64,000 nt of DNA from Pseudanabaena minima (GTDB lineage Bacteria; Cyanobacteriota; Cyanobacteriia; Pseudanabaenales; Pseudanabaenaceae), in assembly GCF_051131155.1 (NCBI RefSeq), contig NZ_CP159508.1:5022001-5086000 (forward strand), given 5' to 3'. The first letter of the stretch is position 1, and each line of letters begins with the position of its first letter. Positions 14,554 to 23,214 of the stretch are shown here, piece by piece. The translations under genes were made by a program, and so were the position numbers. Below the pieces are notes generated by a model. The model was not told the origin of the DNA. It saw only the letters and a program-made list of their open reading frames with translations, and ran no database searches.

Positions 14554-17500
14554 ATGTCACTACAAGCAACATCACAGGGAACATTCACAGTTGGAACGAC
14601 GGGCAAACTAAGTTTTGATTTTCTATTTGATGGTGGACAATTTCAAGGTGAACTTGCCATATTTAGCTTGAGGGGAATGGAAAATCTAGAAGTTGGTTCG
14701 GTTGCCTTCAATCAAGAAGCGGCTCGCCGCGCCCTGACCAATTCCACCCAAGGTCGTATTCTGGTTGCTGATAGTGCTGAAGGTGCAAAGTTTAGCGACA
14801 AACTTGATTGGGAAGATAATTACAATAGTGGTTCTTACAAAGGAATTAAAAATTTCTCCATGCAAGCAGGCGATCAGGTTGCCTTCATGCTGATTTCTAA
14901 TGGAACTGTTAGCCAAACCTTTAATACTCTAGCAAGTGGACTGGATCTAGGACTAAGACAACCTTTATTCTCGATTAGTGCCGCTAACCCCGATCTCAGC
15001 AATCAGTTTTCTCAAGTTACTGATGTTGCTGGCAAAGGTAATCTCTTCGCGATGGAAGATGTCCGTCTCAAGGGTGGTTCTGATTATGACTATAACGATA
15101 TGGTATTCCAATTAACAGGAGCCGAAGGTAATGGCATTCCTGCGCTTGAGGATATCGGTGCATCCACTAAAGATTGGGTAGATACAGCGATCGGGAAGCA
15201 AATCATCGATTATGCTAGCCGTCCCACCTTCGAGTCTGGGGTGTTTCGTGTGGATGCGTCAGGACAGGTCGGTGTGGACTATCTCTATGATGGTGGTTGG
15301 TATCAAGGAGAAATGGCAATCTTTAGCCTCAAGGGAATGGAAGGATTAAAGGTTGACTCTAATGAGTTTGTACAAGAAGCCACTCGCCGCGCCCTCAGCA
15401 ACTCTACTCAAGGTCATATTGTGATCAAGGATCGGACTGAGGGTGCAAAATATACCGCTAAATTTGCATGGGAAGATGGATTTAATGGCGGTGCTTATCA
15501 AGGTGTCAAAACCTATGCCATGAATGCAGGTGAAGACTTTGCGGTAATGCTTATCCAAAACAGCACTGTCCAAGAACTTGCCAATGATGTCACCAAAATG
15601 TGGTCTGGCAATCGCTTACCAATTTTCTCAATTCCCCAAGCTAATATCGGCGCACCTAGCAGCGTTCGCCAAATCGTTGATGTCACTGGTCGAGGTGATA
15701 CCTTTGGTATGGAAGATGTGCGGACTGACTGGGGAACTACTTCCGATCGGGATTATAACGATATGGTTTTTCGCTTCACGGGAGCTACGGGTGTGGCTCC
15801 TTTGATGGATACCAATGTGAACCGCGATCGCGATTGGCGCAATTCTTCTGTCGGTCAAGAGTTGGTGCAGTATGCTACTCGTCCTGACTATAGCGGCGGC
15901 ATTTTTGACACAGGCGAATCTGGCGCAGTTCGCATTGACTTTCTCCATGATGGTGGGTGGTTTCAGAGTGAATTAGCAATTTTCAGTCTTGATGGCATGG
16001 AAAATCTCAAGGCTGGCTCGACAGAATTCATTCAAGAAGCATCCCGACGCGCTCTCAGTGAGTCCAATCTCGGCTATGTCGTCACCAAAGATCGTACCGA
16101 TGCAGCGAAGTTCTCGGACAAGGTTGCATGGGAAGCGGACTTTAACGGTGGTGCATATAAAGGCGCTCAAACCTTCAACATGGCTCCTCGCGGACATTTT
16201 GCCTTCATGTTGGTACAAAATAATACCGTAGCGGCGATCGCTAACGATATCAGCATCATTAATCAAACTGGCAACCTGCCCATCTTCTCAATTCCTGAAG
16301 CGAATCCCTTTGGCACAGCGATCGGTCAAATGGTTAATGTTGATGGCAAAAACACCTACGCCTTTGAAGATAATCGTCTAGACTTGCCCAACATTTCTGA
16401 TCGCGACTATAACGACATCGTGATTCAAGTCAAGGGCGCAACTAGTGATGTACCTCTGATGAATGATTTGGTCAATCCCGATCGCGACTGGCGCAGTTCT
16501 ACCGCTGGACAACAGCTACTCAACTATGCCAATCGTTCTGAATATGACAAAGGTGTAATTTCCTCAGGTCAATCTGGCAGCCTCGAAGTCGAATTTCTCT
16601 ACGATGGAGGTGCATATAGAGGTGATGTTGGTATTTTCAATCTGGATGGCATGGATACCTATGCTGCTGGATCGGCGGCTTTTATTGCGGAAGCAGCTCG
16701 TCGTGCAGCCAGTAACTCGACCCAAGGCTATGTATTGCTCAGTGACACTACCGATGCTGCTAAGTTTACCAGTGGTTTAGATTGGGAATCCAATTTTAAC
16801 GCTGGTACATTCAGAGGTACAAGAAGCCTCAATCTTAATCCCAACAGTGCCTATGGGGTCATCCAAGTTCCCAATGGTCGAATTAGTGAAGTCGTTGCCA
16901 ATCCTGTGATCGATGGCACTAAGCGTCCTCTATTTTCCATGCTAGACAACAATCCTAGCCGCAGTTTCCAAATGGGTAAAATCGAGGTGGGTAATGGCTC
17001 CTATGTCATCGCCCTTGAAGATCAACGCCTTGATGGAGCCAGCGATCGTGACTACAACGATATTATCTTCCGTGTCAAGGGTGATATTTCTATTAGTGCC
17101 GATACCTTGGATCGGGTGATGGCTGCGAGCAAAGATTGGCGATCAACCGATATGGGTAAAGCCCTAATCGATTATGCGAGTAACCCTACAGCCGCGACGA
17201 CAACCCAATCAATTTTTGGTTTTAGCTGGAGCGACACATTGATTGGAACTGATGCGAATGAATTTATTTCTGGTGGCACAGGTAATGATATTCTGATTGG
17301 CGGCAATGGCAATGATATTCTTGTCGGTGGAGCAGGTAGCGATACTTTCCAGTTTAATAATATTCGGGAAGCTGGGGACACAATTCTCGACTTCGGTGCG
17401 GGCGATACGATTAACCTCAGAGGTGTATTTAGCTCAATTAATTACACAGGTACTAATGCGATCGCTGATGGCATTCTCCAATTCCAACAACTCGGAACCA

Positions 17501-17613
17501 ATACTGTTGTTCAAGTTGTTGCCGATGGTTTAGGTAATACCAATAATTTCATGGATTTAGTGACAGTTAACAATACTGGTATTGCTTCTGTTCGTAACAG
17601 CCTAATCTTTTAA
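14554..17613 (+). CDS. large DUF4114/RTX exoprotein
   Basis: A protein of 1019 aa built of four units of about 215-220 residues. Each ends with an acidic Ca-binding-like motif: DYDYNDMVFQ at about 177, DRDYNDMVFR at about 398, DRDYNDIVIQ at about 616 and DRDYNDIIFRV at about 831. These are DUF4114 signatures. Residues about 907-930 carry RTX nonapeptides (GGTGNDILIGGNGNDILVGG), followed by a C-terminal region typical of type I secretion substrates. No N-terminal signal peptide is present, which fits type I export. No secretion genes are adjacent. It is probably a calcium-dependent surface protein; that function is inferred. A triloop hairpin follows the stop. Confidence 0.88.
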   Translation: MSLQATSQGTFTVGTTGKLSFDFLFDGGQFQGELAIFSLRGMENLEVGSVAFNQEAARRALTNSTQGRILVADSAEGAKFSDKLDWEDNYNSGSYKGIKNFSMQAGDQVAFMLISNGTVSQTFNTLASGLDLGLRQPLFSISAANPDLSNQFSQVTDVAGKGNLFAMEDVRLKGGSDYDYNDMVFQLTGAEGNGIPALEDIGASTKDWVDTAIGKQIIDYASRPTFESGVFRVDASGQVGVDYLYDGGWYQGEMAIFSLKGMEGLKVDSNEFVQEATRRALSNSTQGHIVIKDRTEGAKYTAKFAWEDGFNGGAYQGVKTYAMNAGEDFAVMLIQNSTVQELANDVTKMWSGNRLPIFSIPQANIGAPSSVRQIVDVTGRGDTFGMEDVRTDWGTTSDRDYNDMVFRFTGATGVAPLMDTNVNRDRDWRNSSVGQELVQYATRPDYSGGIFDTGESGAVRIDFLHDGGWFQSELAIFSLDGMENLKAGSTEFIQEASRRALSESNLGYVVTKDRTDAAKFSDKVAWEADFNGGAYKGAQTFNMAPRGHFAFMLVQNNTVAAIANDISIINQTGNLPIFSIPEANPFGTAIGQMVNVDGKNTYAFEDNRLDLPNISDRDYNDIVIQVKGATSDVPLMNDLVNPDRDWRSSTAGQQLLNYANRSEYDKGVISSGQSGSLEVEFLYDGGAYRGDVGIFNLDGMDTYAAGSAAFIAEAARRAASNSTQGYVLLSDTTDAAKFTSGLDWESNFNAGTFRGTRSLNLNPNSAYGVIQVPNGRISEVVANPVIDGTKRPLFSMLDNNPSRSFQMGKIEVGNGSYVIALEDQRLDGASDRDYNDIIFRVKGDISISADTLDRVMAASKDWRSTDMGKALIDYASNPTAATTTQSIFGFSWSDTLIGTDANEFISGGTGNDILIGGNGNDILVGGAGSDTFQFNNIREAGDTILDFGAGDTINLRGVFSSINYTGTNAIADGILQFQQLGTNTVVQVVADGLGNTNNFMDLVTVNNTGIASVRNSLIF

Positions 17614-17622
17614 TCGCCAAAG

Positions 17623-17653
17623 ATAAGTGGTGGCGCGAAGCGCCGCCACTTAT
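17623..17653. repeat. triloop hairpin after DUF4114 gene
   Basis: A 31-bp palindrome with arms ATAAGTGGTGGCGC (one G-T pair) around the loop GAA, ten bases after the stop codon. It could act as a terminator. Confidence 0.65.
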
Positions 17654-17667
17654 TAATATGATCAAAA

Positions 17668-17777
17668 TATAGCAATGTAAGTTTTGCTTAGGACATAAAA
17701 CCAAAAATATGAGTGGCGGCGCGAAGCGCCGCCACTCATATTTTTGGTTTTGATTTGTCCTATCTCTTGCGTTGCTA
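17668..17777. repeat. TATAGC-family element with 55-bp triloop palindrome
   Basis: It starts TATAGCAATG, has TTAGGACATAAAACC, and a perfect 55-bp palindrome at 17697-17751 with apex GGCGGCGC and loop GAA. ATTTGTCCTA and GTTGCTATA follow on the right. Confidence 0.8.
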
Positions 17778-17817
17778 TAACAGCCAAGAATATTCTCAAG
17801 TAGCAATTCTCATTATA

Positions 17818-17914
17818 AAAATCGGTTTTTTGAAAGCCCGCCGTTGGCGGGCTTTCAAAAAACCGATTTTAGTGTTTTCAGTGCCTTTGGCGCTGAAAAC
17901 ACTAAAATCGGTTT
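17818..17914. repeat. two palindromes sharing one arm
   Basis: The first palindrome at 17818-17870 has arms starting AAAATCGG, apex CCCGCC and loop GTT. The second, at 17860-17914, reuses the arm AAACCGATTTT and ends with AAAATCGGTTT. The order arm, complement, arm means that only one of the two long hairpins can form fully at a time. Confidence 0.75.
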
Positions 17915-17976
17915 CATAACTAGCATTGCTGATTTTCAAGTACTCAAAGCGCAAAAACGGATTTACGATCGCTACT

Positions 17977-18750
17977 ATGCCAAATACCACATCAAATATC
18001 AGAATTGTGTTAGTCGAGACAGCGGGGGCGCGAAACCTTGGCTCAGTGGCAAGGGTGATGAAAAATTTTGGGCTAGCGGAATTGTGGTTAGTCAATCCGC
18101 AATGCGATCGCCTTGGTGATGAAGCGAGACATATGGCAGTCCATGCATCGGAAATTTTAGAAAATGCAAGGATTGTGGATAATCTACTAGATGCATTAGT
18201 TGGCTGTCATCGAGCGATCGCTACCGCAGGTCGCATTGATCAGGGCGAAATGAAAGTTACTGATCCCCAAAAAGGTTTGAGTTGGCTAATGCAAGCGGAA
18301 ACCAGTGCGATCGTCTTTGGTGCAGAGGATCGGGGCTTAAGTAATGCTGAGATTCAACATTGTCAACAAGTGATCCGAATTCCCGTCCATCCAGACTATC
18401 CATCGCTCAATTTGGCGCAATCAGTGGGTATTTGCTGCTATCAATTGCAACTGTTGAAAGCAGATTTTAGAGAAAATCCTCAATGTCACGAAAATTTGAC
18501 TAGCCAAATTGCCCAAGATTTGATACAGTCAGCACCCATAGACCTTGCTACCCGCGCAGACCTAGAAGCTTGCTACCAGCAACTTGAAGCAGTATTGCTC
18601 AAGATCGGCTATGTTTATCCACATACCGCCGCTCATCGATTGCGAAAGTTTCGGCATATCTTTGATCGCGCCAATCTGAGTCCATCGGAAGTTGCCATGC
18701 TGCGGGGGATTTTACGCCAAGTTAATTGGGCTACGGCTCATCTTGATTAA
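17977..18750 (+). CDS. TrmH/SpoU-family RNA 2'-O-methyltransferase (TrmJ-like)
   Basis: A 257-aa SAM-dependent methyltransferase that methylates ribose 2'-OH in RNA, most like TrmJ, which acts on position 32 of tRNAs. Motifs: VLVETAGARNLGSVARVMKNFG near the N-terminus, FGAEDRGLSNAEI in the middle, and IPVHPDYPSLNLAQSVGICCYQL, which makes the knotted SAM site. A C-terminal helical extension matches TrmJ length. I chose the ATG at 17977 because the conserved domain begins a few residues later; an ATG at 17926 would add a basic leader overlapping repeats. The substrate assignment rests on family similarity. Confidence 0.85.
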   Translation: MPNTTSNIRIVLVETAGARNLGSVARVMKNFGLAELWLVNPQCDRLGDEARHMAVHASEILENARIVDNLLDALVGCHRAIATAGRIDQGEMKVTDPQKGLSWLMQAETSAIVFGAEDRGLSNAEIQHCQQVIRIPVHPDYPSLNLAQSVGICCYQLQLLKADFRENPQCHENLTSQIAQDLIQSAPIDLATRADLEACYQQLEAVLLKIGYVYPHTAAHRLRKFRHIFDRANLSPSEVAMLRGILRQVNWATAHLD

Positions 18751-18825
18751 CTTTCAAATGGTTTACTTCGTAAATCATTTGAAAATATCTGTAGAGACAT
18801 TTTTGTATCGGAGTTATAAATAGCA

Positions 18826-20406
18826 GTGGAACCAAGAAACTTTTCATCGCCTGACGCTACCGAAAAAAGTCGAGAAGCGCGTTTAAATAAGTTGCGCGAA
18901 CGTCGCGCCAAGGCTGTGACAAGCAATAGTGACTCTGTTCTCCGCCCAATTAGTGCTGAAGTTCCACCACGTTTGGGGCGATCGCCTGAATCCAATCGAT
19001 CCCCAGAACCCATCATCGACAATCGATTTAGCAACCGCTCAGACCGCCGTTCGGAAGGACGAATACAGGAGAATAAGGTTAAGCCCTTACCCAATCGTCA
19101 AGGTTTTGTAGAGGCTCGTCCTGAGCAACGCTCTGACAATAGGACTGAGTTAAGACCACGCAAAAAATCCAATGGCAACAATCGGACAATCCCCATCAAG
19201 TCTCCTATTAAGTTGTTTGGTTGGCATGTACTGCGTTTAGCGATCGCAGGTATTGGGCTGAGTGTGATTGCTGGCACAGCCATTTCTTTCTGGCAAAATC
19301 AGCAATCTATTTCTGCAAAAACTAATGCTACAGAATTAGCAGCCAAGGAAGAGGCTAATAAATCTCCAGATATAGCTCCTCTTGAACTCAAAACTGAGGC
19401 AGTTCCTTTGCTAAGTAAAGTCAAAGAATTGGCTGCTAAAGAAAAAGATCTCACCATGCAAATGATGGTGGTTGATCTTGACTCTGGAGCCTATGTACAA
19501 GTGGGGGCAAATCAGCCGATCGCTGCGGCTAGTACGATTAAAACCCCGATTTTGGTTGCCTTTTTTCAGGATGTGGATGCAGGCAAAATTAAGCTTGATG
19601 AGCAGCTAGAGATGACTGCTGACGTTAAGGTGGGAGAAGCGGGTGATTTTCAGCTTTTACCAACGGGTACAAAAATTTCGGCGTTAGAAACAGCCACCCA
19701 AATGATTGTGATTAGTGATAACACAGCCACGAATATGATCATTAAGCGGCTCGGTGGGATTGCAGTCCTAAATCAGCGTTTCAAATCTTGGGGGCTAAAT
19801 AATATGGTCATCAAGAATCAACTGCCCGATCTTGAAGGTACAAATACAATTAGTACTCAAGATATGGTGACATTACTATCCATGCTCGATAAAGGTAAAT
19901 TGATTGAGCCGCGCAGTCGCGATCGCTTTATGGATATCATGCGCCGCCCCGTGACCAACACGCTTTTACCTAAGGGACTTGGTGAAGAGGCAAGAATTAT
20001 CCATAAAACAGGAGATATAGGCTCAGCAGTTGGCGACGCGGGCATCGTTGATATGCCTAATGGTAAACGCTATGCGATCGCCGTAATGGTCAAGCGTCCT
20101 GATAATGATCAACGCGCCAATGAGTTAATCCGTCAAATCTCACGGACAACTTACGACTATTTTCTCAATGGTGGTAGTTTACCTGCTAGCAATTCTAGCC
20201 CTGCTAATCCAAATGCCCCAGCTTCTCAAGAGTCCAATGATTCGACCAATTCTCCAACGCCAAATAATGGTGGTAGTGGGACTAGCGTTATTGAAAACAT
20301 TACTTTACCCTTGCCAAATACAACTCCAAATGTGACTCCATCACCAAACCCCAACTCATCACCAAGTCTTATCAATCCACCCGAAGTAACTCGTCAAAAC
20401 CCATAA
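18826..20406 (+). CDS. membrane-anchored beta-lactamase-fold serine hydrolase
   Basis: A protein of 526 aa with a GTG start and CGGAG upstream. The first 120 residues are basic, disordered and cytoplasmic-looking. One transmembrane helix lies at about 130-155 (LRLAIAGIGLSVIAGTAISFW). A class A beta-lactamase fold follows, with Ser236-Lys239 (STIK), Ser297-Asp298-Asn299 (SDN) and Lys394-Thr395-Gly396 (KTG). A Pro/Asn/Ser-rich tail ends it. The loop after IKNQLPDLEG is short and I see no clear equivalent of the deacylating Glu166. It may therefore be a penicillin-binding or peptidoglycan enzyme rather than a true beta-lactamase. Confidence 0.82.
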   Translation: MEPRNFSSPDATEKSREARLNKLRERRAKAVTSNSDSVLRPISAEVPPRLGRSPESNRSPEPIIDNRFSNRSDRRSEGRIQENKVKPLPNRQGFVEARPEQRSDNRTELRPRKKSNGNNRTIPIKSPIKLFGWHVLRLAIAGIGLSVIAGTAISFWQNQQSISAKTNATELAAKEEANKSPDIAPLELKTEAVPLLSKVKELAAKEKDLTMQMMVVDLDSGAYVQVGANQPIAAASTIKTPILVAFFQDVDAGKIKLDEQLEMTADVKVGEAGDFQLLPTGTKISALETATQMIVISDNTATNMIIKRLGGIAVLNQRFKSWGLNNMVIKNQLPDLEGTNTISTQDMVTLLSMLDKGKLIEPRSRDRFMDIMRRPVTNTLLPKGLGEEARIIHKTGDIGSAVGDAGIVDMPNGKRYAIAVMVKRPDNDQRANELIRQISRTTYDYFLNGGSLPASNSSPANPNAPASQESNDSTNSPTPNNGGSGTSVIENITLPLPNTTPNVTPSPNPNSSPSLINPPEVTRQNP

Positions 20407-20439
20407 ACAAAAAAGCCACGCTTTGCGTGGCTTTTTTGT
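20407..20439. terminator. Rho-independent terminator
   Basis: A stem ACAAAAAAGCCACGC with the loop TTT and its full complement ending in a T run, one base after the stop of the serine hydrolase gene. Confidence 0.9.
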
Positions 20440-20464
20440 TTATGGATTTTTTAAAAGTGTTGTA

Positions 20465-20567
20465 ATACCAATTCACGAAAGTGTGACAACACTTTTGTGA
20501 ATTAAAAAACAAACCCAGTAAGGGTTTTAAAAACACAAAATGGCTACGCCATTTTGTGTTTTGGTAT
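20465..20567. mobile_element. MITE-like element, ATACCAA family (copy 2)
   Basis: A 103-bp element starting ATACCAA and ending TTGGTAT. The left hairpin surrounds GAAAGTGTGACAACACTTTT, and a right palindrome surrounds AATGGCTACGCCATT. Length and plan equal copy 1 at 6380-6482. Confidence 0.75.
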
Positions 20568-20593
20568 AAAGCAACGCTTTTAAAAAATCCTTG

Positions 20594-20628
20594 ATTTTAT
20601 TGAGGGTGCAAAGCGCTCTCAATAAAAT
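20594..20628. repeat. triloop hairpin at the txlA 3' end
   Basis: Arms ATTTTATTGAGGGTGC and near-complement around the loop AAA, with two mismatches at wobble positions. It touches the stop codon of the thioredoxin-like gene and may terminate it. Confidence 0.6.
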
Positions 20629-21188
20629 TATGAGTGATCCCTTGGTTGAGAGATGTCGGCGGCTTTTGGCTCAGAGAAACGTGACGTTCGATCGCTACTA
20701 ATGCTGTTATGGGGTAACGGCTGGTCGGCGATCGCCGCTTCGATATTTGCTGCCATAATTTCGCGAGGGACTACTCCTGTCGTATCACCGATCGCCTGAT
20801 TAGCACGATCTAAAAAAATAAACCGAGGAATCCCATCAACCCGATATTTAGTCACCTCTGGCAACCACTTAGTATTGTCTACATTTAGCATCACAAAATT
20901 CATGCGATCGCTATATTCCTTTTCCAGTGATAAATTATCTGCCGCCATCGACTGACAACTAGTACACCAATCCGCATAAAACTCAATCGTAGTTGGTTTC
21001 CCATTGGCTAAAGCTTCATCAATGGGCATTGCTGCCGCCGCAACTGCATCCAGCGATGTGCTACTTTGTTGCGCCTGAAATCCGAAAAACAAGGCTGTCG
21101 TTAACAGGATGGCAGCGATCGCCACTAATAAATTTCGCAACTGATTAGAAGTGGTTGGCGTGGGACTGGTTGAATGCTCTGAATTCAT
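20628..21188 (-). CDS. txlA: TxlA/HCF164-like thioredoxin
   Basis: A protein of 186 aa with an N-terminal transmembrane helix (LLVAIAAILLTTALFFGF) and a thioredoxin fold with the active site WCTSC in FYADWCTSCQSM, then VDGIPRFIFLD with the cis-proline. The family is thylakoid-anchored with the disulfide domain in the lumen. In chloroplasts and cyanobacteria it helps reduce cysteines for cytochrome b6f maturation, working with CcdA, which is not in the window. Length is normal. The gene symbol rests on overall similarity to cyanobacterial TxlA. Confidence 0.85.
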   Translation of the reverse strand: MNSEHSTSPTPTTSNQLRNLLVAIAAILLTTALFFGFQAQQSSTSLDAVAAAAMPIDEALANGKPTTIEFYADWCTSCQSMAADNLSLEKEYSDRMNFVMLNVDNTKWLPEVTKYRVDGIPRFIFLDRANQAIGDTTGVVPREIMAANIEAAIADQPLPHNSISSDRTSRFSEPKAADISQPRDHS

Positions 21189-21310
21189 GACAATAACTTA
21201 CGAAAATAACTATTCCCATTATGCCGAGCAAGGATTGCCCTATGCTAAAGAAATTCTAAACGAGTTATGAGTGGGTTATCTACGGGTAAGCCTCTCTTAA
21301 TTTAGCGTGA

Positions 21311-21410
21311 ATTCGATATAGCCATTTGCGCCGCGCGAAGCGCGGCGCAAATGGCGCAAAATGGTAAAAATCGCTCTGCGATTTTTACCATTTTGCGCTT
21401 TCGTCGAATT
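21311..21410. repeat. tandem palindromes inside an outer inverted repeat
   Basis: The outer arms AATTCGA (21311-21317) and TCGAATT (21404-21410) enclose two palindromes. One is at 21321-21355, with arms GCCATTTGCGCCGCGC around GAA. The other is at 21354-21398, with arms starting GCGCAAAATGG around TCT. Both have three-base loops. They lie in the promoter region between the divergent txlA and transporter genes. Confidence 0.75.
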
Positions 21411-21445
21411 GACGTTAATTCAAAACTGAAATTACGCAATCAACC

Positions 21446-22921
21446 ATGAGTAATTCCGAAAGTTCCTTTGATGCATCCCAATATGACCTCACCCAAGCTA
21501 AATTAACTCTTAGTGAAAAATTAGCCTATGGGGCAGGTGATCTTGGCACTTCGATCACCACAAATTTGCTCTCATTTTTTCTATTATTCTTTTTTACCAA
21601 TGTCGCTGGACTTGAACCTGCCCTTGCAGGGGTGGTTCTATTAATTGGCAAAATCTTTGATGCTATCAATGACCCGATTGTTGGTGTACTTAGCGATCGC
21701 ACCAAATCCAAAATGGGAAGGCGACTACCTTGGATGATCTATGCGGCGATTCCTTTTGGACTGTCATTTTTCGCGCAATGGCTAGTGCCTAGCACCGATA
21801 AGATGGTTCTCTTTTGGTATTACGTGATCGTGGGAATTGTGTTTAATCTCTTTTTCACAGCCGTTAACCTTCCCTATACTGCACTCACGCCCGAAATTAC
21901 TCAAGATTATAACGAACGCACTAGCCTTAACACCTTCCGTTTTACCTTCTCCATCGGTGGCAGCATCCTCTCGTTATTTATTGCCCAATTAATTTTTGCC
22001 TTCTTTAAAGATCCTGCGCGGCAGACTGATAGCTGTAATACAGGTGGAATGCAATATATTGTGCTGGGTGCAGTCTGTGCCATTATTTCCAGTGTTTCGA
22101 TTTATTGGTGTGTCTGGGGAATTAAAAGAAGAGCGATCGCCAGCGATCGGCATCGACTTCATAATGAATCCATTGATACTGCTATAGAGGAGATGAGTTT
22201 TCTTGAGCAATTAAAAATTGTCTTTAGCAATCGCCCATTTCTGTTCGTGATTGGCATCTATTTCTGCTCATGGCTAGCCTTACAAATCACTGCATCGATC
22301 ATTCCCTACTTTGTGGTGAATTGGATGAAGATGCAGGAAAGTGATTTTATTCTTGTGACGATCGCTGTCCAAGGTACGGCGCTAGTCATGCTATCCGTAT
22401 GGAGTGAGATCAGTAAAAGATTTGGTAAAAAAGCAGCTTACTTTATGGGTTCAGGTATTTGGATTATTGCCCAAGCAGGCTTATTTTTCTTGCAAGAAGG
22501 ACAAGTGGTGCTGCTCTATATACTGGCGATTATGGCAGGTGCTGGTGTTTCCACCGCTTATCTGATTCCTTGGTCAATGATTCCTGATGTCACGGATCTT
22601 GATGAACTAGAGACAGGACAACGCCGTGAAGGAATTTTCTATGCCTTCATGGTGTTATTGCAAAAGTTTGGGCTAGCGGCTGGTTTGTTTTTGCTTGGTC
22701 TAGGTTTGTCATGGGCTAAATTTCAAGAGAGTGTGCCTTGCAAGCCCTTACCAACTCAACCTGATTCAGCCCTATTTGCAATTCGCTTAGCGATCGGTCC
22801 TTTGCCAACGATCGCCCTTGTGATTGGTTTAGGTTTGGCATATTTCTATCCGATTACTCGCGAGGTGCATACAGAGATTTTGATGCGCCTATCAGAAAGA
22901 AGAAGAGAACAAAGCGAGTAA
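21446..22921 (+). CDS. GPH-family (MelB-like) sugar:cation symporter
   Basis: A 12-helix transporter of 491 aa of the glycoside-pentoside-hexuronide:cation symporter family. The N-terminal signature KLAYGAGDLGTSI is typical, followed by KIFDAINDPIVGVLSDRTKSKMGRRLPW, where the acidic residues of helix 2 and the loop 2-3 motif are found in this family, and by LPYTALTPEITQDYNERTSLNTFR. The C-terminal half includes IPWSMIPDVTDLDELETGQRREGIFY. It would import a sugar with Na+ or H+ across the cytoplasmic membrane. The substrate cannot be read from sequence and no sugar genes are adjacent. Confidence 0.9.
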   Translation: MSNSESSFDASQYDLTQAKLTLSEKLAYGAGDLGTSITTNLLSFFLLFFFTNVAGLEPALAGVVLLIGKIFDAINDPIVGVLSDRTKSKMGRRLPWMIYAAIPFGLSFFAQWLVPSTDKMVLFWYYVIVGIVFNLFFTAVNLPYTALTPEITQDYNERTSLNTFRFTFSIGGSILSLFIAQLIFAFFKDPARQTDSCNTGGMQYIVLGAVCAIISSVSIYWCVWGIKRRAIASDRHRLHNESIDTAIEEMSFLEQLKIVFSNRPFLFVIGIYFCSWLALQITASIIPYFVVNWMKMQESDFILVTIAVQGTALVMLSVWSEISKRFGKKAAYFMGSGIWIIAQAGLFFLQEGQVVLLYILAIMAGAGVSTAYLIPWSMIPDVTDLDELETGQRREGIFYAFMVLLQKFGLAAGLFLLGLGLSWAKFQESVPCKPLPTQPDSALFAIRLAIGPLPTIALVIGLGLAYFYPITREVHTEILMRLSERRREQSE

Positions 22922-22923
22922 AC

Positions 22924-22948
22924 AAAAAGCACCCATCGGGTGCTTTTT
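22924..22948. terminator. Rho-independent terminator
   Basis: A stem AAAAAGCACCC, loop ATC and GGGTGCTTTTT, directly after the transporter stop. Confidence 0.9.
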
Positions 22949-23014
22949 CTTTGGTATTACGCTGTATCAATCACATTTTTACTTTGTCGTGCTTTGAGAT
23001 CAAGATCAAACCAA

Positions 23015-23057
23015 GAAAAGTTTAAAAACGTTGCTTGACAACGCTTTTAAACTTTTC
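23015..23057. repeat. imperfect inverted repeat
   Basis: GAAAAGTTTAAAAACGTTG pairs with CAACGCTTTTAAACTTTTC across a 5-base loop with one mismatch. There is no T run suited to termination. It lies between the transporter terminator and the AT-rich hypothetical gene. Confidence 0.6.
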
Positions 23058-23214
23058 TCCTAATATATATCTTACCTTTCCCTTGCTTTGCTATATTAGC
23101 CTTCTAGAATGCTCATTGTAAAATATTAGAGGCTAGTATTTCTTGCTTGTTTCAGTATAATCGAGTCTAAAATAGCAACATTACTAACACCTAAAAATAA
23201 TCGTTTATTTTAAA

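Noticed and set aside
18826..20406. Beta-lactam resistance gene
   Set aside because: Core motifs fit the fold, but the deacylating glutamate is not evident, and such proteins are common in cyanobacteria without known resistance.
23015..23057. Terminator
   Set aside because: The stem is AT-rich with a mismatch and lacks a following T run; a good terminator for the upstream gene already exists at 22924-22948.
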